DNA of 64,000 nucleotides from Symsagittifera roscoffensis (lineage: Eukaryota > Xenacoelomorpha > Acoela > Convolutidae), in assembly GCF_963678635.1 (NCBI RefSeq), contig NC_087070.1, positions 36,335,109-36,399,108 of the forward strand. The letters run 5' to 3'. Positions 21,139 through 33,600 of the stretch are shown here, piece by piece. The notes beneath the pieces were generated by a model. The model worked only from the letters and a program-made list of their open reading frames with translations. It was not told where the DNA came from and did not search any database. Numbering within the stretch: position 1 is the first letter of the stretch; every line of letters begins with the position of its first letter. Both the position numbers and the translations under genes were made by a program.

Positions 21139-23629
21139 AATCGCAACATAGCTAATTTGGGTCGCGCAAAGTCGCTACAAAGCTAATTTGGTTTGTGCAA
21201 AGTCGCAAAACATTTAATTTGGGTCGAACAAAGTCGCAACATAGCTAGTTTGGGTCGCGCAAAGTCGCTACAAAGCTAATGTGGGTCGAACAAAGTCACT
21301 ACAAAGCTAATTTGGGTCGTGCAAAGTCGCAACATAGCTAATTTGGGTCGCGCAAAGTCGCTAAAAAGCTAATTTGGGTCGTGCAAAGTCGCTAAAAAGC
21401 TAATTTGGGTCGTGCAAAATCGCTAAAAAGCTAATTTGGGTCGTGTAAAGTCGCAACATATCTAATTTGGATCGCGCAAAGTCGCTACAAAGATAATTTG
21501 GGTCGTGCAAAGTCGCAACATATCTAATTTGGGTCGGGCAAAGTCGCAACATAGCTAGTTTGGGTCGCACAAAGTCGCCACAAAGCTAATGCCGGTCAAA
21601 CAAAGTCGCTATAAAGCTATTTTGTGTCGTGCAAAGTCGCAACATAGCTAATTTGGGTCGCACAGAGTCGCTACAAAGCTAATTTGGGTCGCGCAAAGTC
21701 GCAACATATCTAATTTGGATCGCGCAAAGTCGCTACAAAGCTAATTTGGGTCGTGGAAAGTCGCTAAAAAGCTAATTTGGGTCGTGCAAAATCGCTAAAA
21801 AGCTAATTTGGGTCGTGTAAAGTCGCAACATATCTAATTTGGATCGTGCAAAGTCGCTACAAAGATAATTTGGGTCGTGCAAAGTCGCAACATATCTAAT
21901 TTGGGTCGGGCAAAGTAGCAACATAGCTAGTTTGGGTCGCACAAAGTCGCCACAAAGCTAATGCCGGTCAAACAAAGTCGCTACAAAGCTATTTTGTGTC
22001 GTGCAAAGTCGCAACATAGCTAATTTGGGTCGCACAGAGTCGCTACAAAGCTAATTTGGGTCGCGCAAAGTCGCAACATATCTAATTTGGATCGCGCAAA
22101 GTCGCTACAAAGCTAATTTGGGTCGTGCAAAGTCGCTAAAAAGCTAATTTGGGTCGTGCAAAATCGCTAAAAAGCTAATTTGGGTCGTGTAAAGTCGCAA
22201 CATATCTAATTTGGATCGCGCAAAGTCGCTACAAAGATAATTTGGGTCGTGCAAAGTCGCAACATATCTAATTTGGGTCGGGCAAAGTAGCAACATAGCT
22301 AGTTTGGGTCGAACAAAGTCGCCACAAAGCTACTGCCGGTCAAACAAAGTCGCTACAAAGCTATTTTGTGTCGTGCAAAGTCGCAACATAGCTAATTTGG
22401 GTCGCACAGAGTCGCTACAAAGCTAATTTGGGTCGCGCAAAGTCGCAACATATCTAATTTGGATCGCGCAAAGTCGCTAAAAAGATAATTTGGGTCGTGC
22501 AAAGTCGCAACATATCTAATTTGGGTCGGGCAAAGTCGCAACATAGCTAGTTTGGGTCGCACAAAGTCGCCACAAAGCTAATGTCGGTCAAACAAAGTCG
22601 CTACAAAGCTATTTTGAGTCGTGCAAAGTCGCAACAAATCTAATTTGGGTCGGGCAAAGTCGCAACACATCTGGTTTGGGTCGCACAAAGTCGCAACATA
22701 GCTAATATGGTGCACAAAGTCGCAACATAGCTAATGTGGGTCGGGCAAAGTCGCAACATAGCTAATATGGGTGCACTAAATCGCAACATATCTAATTTGG
22801 GTCGTGCAAAGTCGCAACATAGCTAATATGGGCGCACAAAGTCGCAACATAGCTAAGTTGGGTCGCAAAAGTTCGCAACATAGCAAATGTGGGTCGGGCA
22901 ATGTCGCAACATAGCTAATGTGGGTCGGGCAAAGTCGCTACAAAGCTAATTTGGGTCGTGCAAAATCGCAATATATCTATTTGGGTCGGGCAAAGTCGCT
23001 ACAAAGATAAATTGGGTGGTACAAAGTCGCAACATAGCTGATTTGGGTCGCGCAAAGTCGCTACAAAGCTAACTTGGGTCTTGCAAAGTCGCAACATATC
23101 TAATTTGGGTCGGCCAAAATCGCAACATATCTGGTTTGGATCGCACAAAGTCGCAACATAGCTAATATGGCGCACAAAGTCAAAACATAGCTAATGTGGG
23201 TCGGGCAAAGTCGCAACAAAGCTAATTTGGGTCAAACAAAGTCGTTACAAAGCTAATTTGGGTCGTGTAAAGTCACAACATATCTAATTTGGGTCGGGCA
23301 AAGTCTTAAAATAGCTAAATTGGGTCGCGCAAAGTCGCAATGTATCTAAATTTTGTCGGGCAAAGTCGGAACCTAGCTAATGGGGGTCGGGCAAAGCCGC
23401 AACATAGCTAATGTGGGTCAGGCAAAGTCGCTAGAAAGCTAATTTTGGTCGTGTAAAGTCGCAACATATCTAATATGGCGCACAAAGTCAAAACATAGCT
23501 AATGTGGGTCGGGCAAAGTCGCAACAAAGCTAATTTGGGTCAAACAAAGTCGTTACAAAGCTAATTTGGGTCGTGTAAAGTCACAACATATCTAATTTGG
23601 GTCGGGCAAAGTCTTAAAATAGCTGGTTT
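21139..23629. repeat. 31-bp satellite array (about 80 monomers) with 12-mer higher-order repeat
   Basis: The consensus monomer is GCTAATTTGGGTCGTG then CAAAGTCGCAACATA, 31 bp, with GTCG twice per monomer 12 bp apart. Monomers vary at fixed positions (CGTGC, CGCGC, CGGGC or AAACA after GGGT; CATA, ACAA or AAAA at the end). A 372-bp block of 12 monomers is repeated: the variant start AGTTTGGGTCG occurs at 21557, 21929 and 22301, exactly 372 bp apart, and again at 22549, 248 bp later, which fits loss of four monomers. After about 22680 the order becomes less regular. Confidence 0.97.
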
Positions 23630-23893
23630 TAGTTTTGGAGATGTATCATCGAACATAAAATGAATACGAAAATTGTAGTAATTTATTTCACTTAAGCGAA
23701 AAAAATTATTTAAGTTCATTTTGTCAATGGTTTTAGCTTAGATACATAAAGTCATTCTGGGTTGCATGGGCAAAATTAACGGTAAATAGTTTTTACGAAC
23801 AAAAACAACTGTTACAAAAGTTCGCTAGGTTGGAACGTTTTAGTAAGATAACTAAAAAAAGAAAATGTTTTCAGTTTTTTTTACAAAATCATT
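23630..23893. repeat. 264-bp fragment of the composite-satellite long module inside the 31-bp array
   Basis: From TAGTTTTGGAGATG to ACAAAATCATTT this stretch is nearly identical to 24862-25125, the middle of the first full long module. On both sides it joins 31-bp monomers directly. The left junction shares TAG-rich sequence with the monomers. The right junction falls in the ACAAAATCATTTTGT palindrome, where ATTT is common to both partners. Microhomology at the joins points to illegitimate recombination or aberrant gene conversion. Confidence 0.9.
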
Positions 23894-24678
23894 TGGGTCG
23901 TGCAAAATCGCAATATATCTATTTGGGTCGGGCAAAGTCGCTACAAAGATAAATTGGGTGGTACAAAGTCGCAACATAGCTAATTTGGGTCGCGCAAAGT
24001 CGCTACAAAGCTAACTTGGGTCGTGCAAAGTCGCAACATATCTAATTTGGGTCGGGCAAAATCGCAACATATCTGGTTTGGATCGCACAAATACGCAACA
24101 TAGCTAATATGGCGCACAAAGTCAAAACATAGCTAATGTGGGTCGGGCAAAGTCGCAACAAAGCTAATTTGGGTCAAACAAAGTCGTTACAAAGCTAATT
24201 TGGGTCGTGTAAAGTCACAACATATCTAATTTGGGTCGGGCAAAGTCTTAACATAGCTAAATTGGGTCGCGCAAAGTCGCAATGTATCTAAATTTTGTCG
24301 TGCAAAGTCGCAACATATCCAATTTGGGTCCAGCAAACCGCAACATAGCTAATGTGGGTCGGGCAAAGTCGCAACATAGCTAATGTGGGTCGGGCAAAGT
24401 CGCAACAAGGCTAATATGGGCGCACAAAGTCGCAGCATAGCTAATTTTGCTCGCAAGAAGTCGCAACATAGCTAATTTGGGTGACACAAAGTCGCTACAA
24501 TTTTGGGTCGTGCAAAGTTGCAACATATCTAATTTGGGTCCGGCATAGTCGCAAAATGTCTAGTTTGGGTCGCACAAAATCGCAACAAGCTAATATGGGC
24601 GCACAAAGTCGCAACATAACTAATATGGGCGCACAAAGTCGCGACATAGCTAATGTGTGTCGCAAAATGTCGCAACAT
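23894..24678. repeat. 31-bp satellite array, second segment (about 25 monomers)
   Basis: Same monomer as 21139-23629. The block starting GTCGTGCAAAATCGCAATA also occurs at about 22957 and 26638, and the rare variant GACACAAAGTCGCTACAATT occurs at 24482 and again at 27254. These 31-bp blocks were copied at the kilobase scale together with neighbouring modules. Confidence 0.93.
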
Positions 24679-27600
24679 TAAGTGCGCAAGACTATCCCGA
24701 CTTTTTTCTGGACTTGGCTTCAAAATAATATGCATTTGATATGATCTTCAGACTTTTTCGTTTCCTATCTTCGTTATTTTGCGTAGTGTTGTGCTCATTT
24801 AAAAAACCTCTAACTAGTATGTTTGTTTTTTTGTAAGATCCTCTGACGCTCCTTGGAGCTCTAGTTTTGGAGATGTATCATCGAACATAAAATGAATACG
24901 AAAATTGTAGTAATTTATTTCACTTAAGCGAAAAAAATTATTTAAGTTCATTTTGTCAATGGTTTTAGCTTAGATACATAAAGTCATTCTGGGTTGCATG
25001 GGCAAAATTAACGGTAAATAGTTTTTACGAACAAAAACAACTGTTACAAAAGTTCGCTAGGTTGGAACGTTTTAGTAAGATAACTAAAAAAAGAAAATGT
25101 TTTCAGTTTTTTTTACAAAATCATTTTGTTCTTGAAATTAATTTATCATACTGGCGGCGAGTCCCGATTCATCCAAGCAAAAATCTCCGAGAATGTCCAT
25201 CTGCTTAACAAAATGACGTGAAGCCGGTCCATGGGTTTGGGTTTGGCCGAATGTATGCCCCACTGACTCTAAATGGACTATATTTGAAACTAATTTGGGT
25301 CATGCAAAGTCGCAACATATCTAATTTGGGCAGGGCAAAGTCGCTACATAGCTAATGTGGGTCGGGAAAAGTCGCCACATAGCTAATGTGGGTCGGAAAA
25401 AGTCGCTACATATCTAATTTAGGTCGGACAAAGTCGCAACATAGCTAAAGTGGGCCGGGCAAGTTCGCAACATATCTAATTTGGAACGGGCATAGTCGCA
25501 AAATGTCTAGTTTGGGTCTCACAAAGTCGCAACATAGCTAATATGGGCGCGCAAAGTCGCAACATAGCTAATATGGGCGCACTAAGTCGCGACACAACCA
25601 ATGTGGGTCGCAAAATGTCGCAACATTAAGTTTGCAAAGACTATCCCGACTTTTTCCTCGACTTGGCTTCAAAATAATATGCATTTGATATGATGTTCAG
25701 ACTTTTTCGTTTCCTATTTTCGTTATTTTGCCTAGTGTTGCGTCCATTTGAAAACCTCTAGCTAGTATGTTTGTTTCTTTTGTAAGATCCGCTGACGCTC
25801 CTTGGAGCTCTAGTTTTGGAGATGTATCATTGAACAAAAAATGAATACAAAATTTGTAGTTACTTAATTAAATTAAGCGAAAATGAAATTAAGTAGGTTC
25901 ATTTTTTCAATGGTTTTTTCGTAGATACATAAAATCACTCTGTGTTGCATGGGCAAAATTAACGGTAAAAGATTTTTACGAACAAAAAAAACTTTTACTG
26001 AAGTTCGCTAGGTTGGAACTTTTAAGTAAAATAACTAAAAAAAGAATATGTTTTCAGTAATTTTACAAAATCATTTTGTTCTTGAAAATAATTTATCATA
26101 CTGGCGGCGAGTCCCGATTCATCCAAGCAAAAATCTCCGAAATGTCCATCTGCTTAACAAAATGGCGTGAAGCCGGTCCATCGGTTTGGGTTTGGCCTAT
26201 TGTATGCCTCATGGCCGATTCATACTCCACTGACTCTAAATGGACTATATTTGATGCTAATTTGGGTCATGCAAAGTCGCAACATATCCAATTTGGGCAG
26301 GGCAAAGTCGCTACATAGCTAATGTGGGTCGGGAAAAGTCGCTACATAGCTCATGTGGGGCGGAAAAAGTCGCTACATATCTAATTTAGGTCGGACAAAG
26401 TCGCAACATAGCTAAAGTGGGTCGCGCAAGGTCGCAACATATCTAATTTGGAACGGGCATAGTCGCAAAATGTCTAGTTTGGGTCTCACAAAGTCGCAAC
26501 ATAGCTAATATGGGCGCACAAAGTCGCAACATAGCTAAGTTGGGTCGCAAAAGTTCGCAACATAGCAAATGTGGGTCGGGCAATGTCGCAACATAGCTAA
26601 TGTGGGTCGGGCAAAGTCGCTACAAAGCTAATTTGGGTCGTGCAAAATCGCAATATATCTATTTGGGTCGGGCAAAGTCGCTACAAAGATAAATTGGGTG
26701 GTACAAAGTCGCAACATAGCTAATTTGGGTCGCGCAAAGTCGCTACAAAGCTAACATGGGTCGTGCAAAGTCGCAACATATCTAATTTGGGTCGGGCAAA
26801 ATCGCAACATATCTGGTTTGGATCGCACAAATACGCAACATAGCTAATATGGCGCACAAAGTCAAAACATAGCTAATGTGGGTCGGGCAAAGTCGCAACA
26901 AAGCTAATTTGGGTCAAACAAAGTCGTTACAAAGCTAATTTGGGTCGTGTAAAGTCACAACATATCTAATTTGGGTCGGGCAAAGTCTTAACATAGCTAA
27001 ATTTTGTCGGGCAAAGTCGGAACATAGCTAATGTGGGTCAGGCAAAGTCGCTAGAAAGCAAATTTGGGTCGTGCAAAGTCGCAACATATCCAATTTGGGT
27101 CCAGCAAAGTCGCAACATAGCTAATGTGGGTCGGGCAAAGTCGCAACATAGCTAATGTGGGTCGGGCAAAGTCGCAACAAGGCTAATATGGGCGCACAAA
27201 GTCGCAGCATAGCTAATTTTGCTCGCAAGAAGTCGCAACATAGCTAATTTGGGTGACACAAAGTCGCTACAATTTTGGGTCGTGCAAAGTCGCAACATAT
27301 CTAATTTGGGTCCGGCATAGTCGCAAAATGTCTAGTTTGGGTCGCACAAAATCGCAACATAGCTAATATGGGCGCACAAAGTCGCAACATAACTAATATG
27401 GGCGCACAAAGTCGCGACATAGCTAACGTGTGTCGCAAAATGTCGCAACATTAAGTGCGCAAGACTATCCCGACTTTTTTCTGGACTTGGCTTCAAAATA
27501 ATATGCATTTGATATGATCTTCAGACTTTTTCGTTTCCTAACTTCGTTATTTTGCGTAGTGTTGCGCTCATTTAAAAAACCTCTAACTAGTATGTTTGTT

Positions 27601-30600
27601 TTTTTTTGTAAGATCCTCTGACGCTCCTTGTAGCTCTAGTTTTGGAGATGTATCATCGAACATAAAATGAATACGAAAATTGTAGTAATTTATTTTACTT
27701 AAGCGAAAAAAATTATTTAAGTTCATTTTGTCAATGGTTTTAGCATAGATACATAAAGTCATTCTGGGTTGCATGGGCAAAATTAACGGTAAATAGTTTT
27801 TACGAACAAAAACAACTGTTTCAAAAGTTCGCTAGGTTGGAACTTTTTAGTAAGCTAACTAAAAAAAGAAAATGTTTTCAGTTTTTTTTACAAAATCATT
27901 TTGTTCTTGAAATTAATTTATCATACTGGCGGCGAGTCCCGATTCATCCAAGCAAAAATCTCCGAAATGTCCATCTGCTTAACAAAATGGCGTGAAGCCG
28001 GTGCATGGGTTTGGGTTTGGCCGAATGTATGCCCCATGGCCGATTCATACTCCACTGACTCTAAATGGACTATATTTGAAGCTAATTTGGGTCATGCAAA
28101 GTCGCAACATATCTAATTTGAGTCGGGCAAAGTCGCTACATAGCTAATGTGGGTCGGGAAAAGTCGCTACATACCTAATTTAGGTCGGCAAAGTCGCAAC
28201 ATAGCTAAAGTGGGTCGGGCAAGGTCGCAACATATCTAATTTGGAACGGGAATAGTCGCGAAATGTCTAGTTTGGGTCTCACAAAGTCGCAACATAGCTA
28301 ATATGGGCGCGCAAAGTCGCAACATAGCTAATATGGGCGCACTAAGTCGCGACATAACCAATGTGGGTCGCAAAATGTCGCAACATTAATTTTGCAAAGA
28401 CTATCCCGACTTTTTCCTCGACTTGGCTTCAAAATAATATGCATTTTATATGATGTTCAGACTTTTTCGGTTCCTATTTTTGTTATTTTGCCTAGTGTTG
28501 CGTTCATTTGAAAACCTCTAGCTAGTATGTTTGTTTCTTTTGTAAGATCCTCTGACGCTCCTTGGAGCTCTAGTTTTGGAGATGTATCATTGAACATAAA
28601 ATGAATACAAAATTTGTAGTTACTTAATTAAATTAAGCGAAAATGAAATTAAGTAGGTTCATTTTTTCAATGGTTTTTTCGTAGATACATAAAATCACTC
28701 TGGGTTGCATGGGCAAAATTAACGGTAAATGATTTTTAAGAACAAAAAAAACTTTTACTGAAGTTCGCTAGGTTGGAACTTTTAAGTAAAATAACTAAAA
28801 AAAGAATATGTTTTCAGTTATTTTACAAAATCATTTTGTTCTTGAAAATAATTTATCATACTGGCGGCGATTCCCCATTCATCGAAGCAAAAATCTCTCA
28901 GAATGTCCATCTGCTTAAGAAAATGGCGTGAAGCCGGTTCATTTGTTTGGGTTTGGCCGAATGTATGCCCCATGGCCGATTCATACTCCACTGACTCTAA
29001 ATGGACTATATATGAAGCTAATTTGGGTCATGCAAAGTGGCAACATATCTAATTTGGGCAGGGCAAAGTCGCTACATAGCTAATGTGGGTCGGGAAAAGT
29101 CGCTACATAGCTAATGTGGGTCGGAAAAAGTCGCTACATATCTAATTTAGGTCGGACAAAGTCGCAACATAGCTAAAGTGGGCCGGGCAAGGTCGCAACA
29201 TATCTAATTTGGAACGGGCATAGTCGCAAAATGTCTAGTTTGGGTCTCACAAAGTCGCAACATAGCTAATATGGGCGCGCAAAGTCGCAACATAGCTAAT
29301 GTGGGCACACTAAGTCGCGACATAACCAATGTGGGTCGCAAAATGTCGCAACATTAATTTTGCAAAGACTATCCCGACTTTTTCCTCGACTTGGCTTCAA
29401 AATAATATGCATTTTATATGATGTTCAGACTTTTTCGGTTCCTATTTTTGTTATTTTGCCTAGTGTTGCGTTCATTTGAAAACCTCTAGCTAGTATGTTT
29501 GTTTCTTTTGTAAGATCCTCTGACGCTCCTTGGAGCTCTAGTTTTGGAGATGTATCATTGAACATAAAATGAATACAAAATTTGTAGTTACTTAATTAAA
29601 TTAAGCGAAAATGAAATTAAGTAGGTTCATTTTTTCAATGGTTTTTTCGTAGATACATAAAATCACTCTGGGTTGCATGGGCAAAATTAACGGTAAATGA
29701 TTTTTACGAACAAAAAAAACTTTTACTGAAGTTCGCTAGGTTGGAACTTTTAAGTAAAATAACTAAAAAAAGAATATGTTTTCAGTTATTTTACAAAATC
29801 ATTTTGTTCTTGAAAATAATTTATCATACTGGCGGCGATTCCCCATTCATCGAAGCAAAAATCTCTCAGAATGTCCATCTGCTTAAGAAAATGGCGTGAA
29901 GCCGGTTCATTTGTTTGGGTTTGGCCGAATGTATGCCCCATGGCCGATTCATACTCCACTGACTCTAAATGGACTATATATGAAGCTAATTTGGGTCATG
30001 CAAAGTGGCAACATATCTAATTTGGGCAGGGCAAAGTCGCTACATAGCTAATGTGGGTCGGGAAAAGTCGCTACATAGCTAATGTGGGTCGGAAAAAGTC
30101 GCTACATATCTAATTTAGGTCGGACAAAGTCGCAACATAGCTAAAGTGGGCCGGGCAAGGTCGCAACATATCTAATTTGGAACGGGCATAGTCGCAAAAT
30201 GTCTAGTTTGGGTCTCACAAAGTCGCAACATAGCTAATATGGGCGCGCAAAGTCGCAACATAGCTAATGTGGGCACACTAAGTCGCGACATAACCAATGT
30301 GGGTCGCAAAATGTCGCAACATTAAGTTTGCAAAGACTATCCCGACTTTTTCCTCAACTTGGCTTCAAAATAATATGCATTTGATATGATGTTCAGACTT
30401 TTTCGTTTCCTATTTTCGTTATTTTGCCTAGTGTTGCGTCCATTTGAAAACCTCTAGCTAGTATGTTTGTTTCTTTTGTAAGATCCGCTGACGCTCCTTG
30501 GAGCTCTAGTTTTGGAGATGTATCATTGAACATAAAATGAATTCAAAATTTGTAGTTACTTAATTAAATTAAGCGGAAAAAAAGTAGGTTCGTTTTTTCA

Positions 30601-33600
30601 ATGGTTTTTTCGTAGATACATAAAGTCAACCTGGGTTGCATGGGCAAAATTAACGGTAAATGATTTTTACGAACAAAAAAAACTTTTACTGAAGTTCGCT
30701 AGTTTGGAACTTTTAAGTAAAATAACTAAAAAAAGAATATGTTTTCAGTTATTTTACAAAATCATTTTGTTCTTGACAATAATTCATCATACTGGCGGCG
30801 AGTCCCCATTCATCCATGCAAAAATCTCCGATAATATCCATCTGCTTAACAAAATGGCGTGAAGCCGGTCCATGGGTTTGGGTTTGGCCGAATGTATGCC
30901 CCATGGCCGATTCATACTCCACTGACTCTAAATGGACTATATTTGAAGCTAATTTGGGTCATGCAAAGTGGCAACATATCTAATTTGGGTAGGGCAAAGT
31001 CGCTACATAGCTAATGTGGTCGGGAAAAGTCGCTACATATCTAATTTGGGTCGGACAAAGTCGCAACATAGCTAATGTGGGTCGGGCAATGTCGCTACAA
31101 AGCTAATTTGGGTCGTGCAAAGTCTCAATATGTCTAATTTGGGTCGGGCATAGTCGCAAAATGTCTAGTTTGTCTCTCACAAAGTCGCAACATAGCTAAT
31201 ATGGGCGCGCAAACTCGCAACATAGCTAATATGGGCGCACTAAGTCGCGACATAACCAATGTGGGTCGCAAAATGTCGCAACATTAAGTTTGCAAAGACT
31301 ATCCCGACTTTTTCCTCGACTTGGCTTCAAAATAATATGCATTTGATATGATGTTCAGACTTTTTCGTTTCCTATTTTCGTTATTTTGCCTAGTGTTGCG
31401 TTCATTTGATAACCTCTAGCTAGTATGTTTGTTTCTTTTGTAAGATCCTCTGACGCTCCTTGGAGCTCTAGTTTTGGAGATGTATCATCGAACATAAAAT
31501 GAATACAAAATTTGTAGTTACTTAATTAAATTAAGCGAAAAGAAACTAAGTAGGTTCATTTTTTTAATGGTTTTATCATAGATACATAAAGTCACTCTGG
31601 GTTGCATGGGCAAATTTAACGGTAAATGTTTTTTACTAACAAAAAAACTTTTTTTGAAGTTCGCTAGGTTGGAACTTTTAAGTAAAATAACTAAAAAAGG
31701 AATATGTTTTCATTTATTTTACAAAATCATTTTGTTCTTGAAAAAAATTTATCATACTGGCGGCGAGTCCCGATTCATCCAAGCAAAAATCTCCGAGAAT
31801 GTCCATCTGCTTAACAAAATGACGTGAAGCCGGTCCATGGGTTTGGGTTTGGCCGAATGTATGCCCCACTGACTCTAAATGGACTATATTTGAAACTAAT
31901 TTGGGTCATGCAAAGTCGCAACATATCTAATTTGGGCAGGGCAAAGTCGCTACATAGCTAATGTGGGTCGGGAAAAGTCGCCACATAGCTAATGTGGGTC
32001 GGAAAAAGTCGCTACATATCTAATTTAGGTCGGACAAAGTCGCAACATAGCTAAAGTGGGCCGGGCAAGTTCGCAACATATCTAATTTGGAACGGGCATA
32101 GTCGCAAAATGTCTAGTTTGGGTCTCACAAAGTCGCAACATAGCTAATATGGGCGCGCAAAGTCGCAACATAGCTAATATGGGCGCACTAAGTCGCGACA
32201 CAACCAATGTGGGTCGCAAAATGTCGCAACATTAAGTTTGCAAAGACTATCCCGACTTTTTCCTCGACTTGGCTTCAAAATAATATGCATTTGATATGAT
32301 GTTCAGACTTTTTCGTTTCCTATTTTCGTTATTTTGCCTAGTGTTGCGTCCATTTGAAAACCTCTAGCTAGTATGTTTGTTTCTTTTGTAAGATCCGCTG
32401 ACGCTCCTTGGAGCTCTAGTTTTGGAGATGTATCATTGAACATAAAATGAATACAAAATTTGTAGTTACTTAATTAAATTAAGCGAAAAAAAAGTAGGTT
32501 CGTTTTTTTAATGGTTTTTTCGTAGATACATAAAGTCAATCTGGGTTGCATGGGCAAAATTAACGGTAAATGATTTTTACGAACAAAAAAAACTTTTACT
32601 GAAGTTCGCTAGTTTGGAACTTTTAAGTAAAATAACTAAAAAAAGAATATGTTTTCAGTTATTTTACAAAATCATTTTGTTCTTGACAATAATTTATCAT
32701 ACTGGCGGCGAGTCCCCATTCATCCATGCAAAAATCTCCGATAATATCCATCTGCTTAACAAAATGGCGTGAAGCCGGTCCATGGGTTTGGGTTTGGCCG
32801 AATGTATGCCCCATGGCCGATTCATACTCCACTGACTCTAAATGGACTATATTTGAAGCTAATTTGGGTCATGCAAAGTGGCAATATATCTAATTTGGGT
32901 AGGGCAAAGTCGCTACATAGCTAATGTGGGTCGGGAAAAGTCGCTACATATCTAATTTGGGTCGGACAAAGTCGCAACATAGCTAATGTGGGTCGGGCAA
33001 TGTCGCTACAAAGCTAATTTGGGTCGTGCAAAGTCTCAACATGTCTAATTTGGGTCGGGCATAGTCGCAAAATGTCTAGTTTGTGTCTCACAAAGTCGCA
33101 ACATAGCTAATATGGGCGCGCAAACTCGCAACATAGCTAATATGGGCGCACTAAGTCGCGACATAACCAATGTGGGTCGCAAAATGTCGCAACATTAAGT
33201 TTGCAAAGACTATCCCGACTTTTTCCTCGACTTGGCTTCAAAATAATATGCATTTGATATGATGTTCAGACTTTTTCGTTTCCTATTTTCGTTATTTTGC
33301 CTAGTGTTGCGTTCATTTGATAACCTCTAGCTAGTATGTTTGTTTCTTTTGTAAGATCCTCTGACGCTCCTTGGAGCTCTAGTTTTGGAGATGTATCATC
33401 GAACATAAAATGAATACAAAATTTGTAGTTACTTAATTAAATTAAGCGAAAAGAAATTAAGGAGGTTCATTTTTTTAATGATTTTATCATAGATACATAA
33501 AGTCACTCTGGGTTGCATGGGCAAATTTAACGGTAAATGTTTTTTACTAACAAAAAAACTTTTACTGAAGTTCGCTAGGTTGAAACTCTTAAGTAAAATA

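Noticed and set aside
21139-24678. CRISPR-like array of ~31-bp repeats
   Set aside because: Units are directly contiguous with no spacers, the DNA is eukaryotic and no cas genes are present. It is a tandem satellite.
25145-25200. tRNA-derived SINE suggested by GGCGAGTCCCGATTCATCC (B-box-like)
   Set aside because: No matching A box at the right distance, no T-arm stem and no tRNA fold on either strand.
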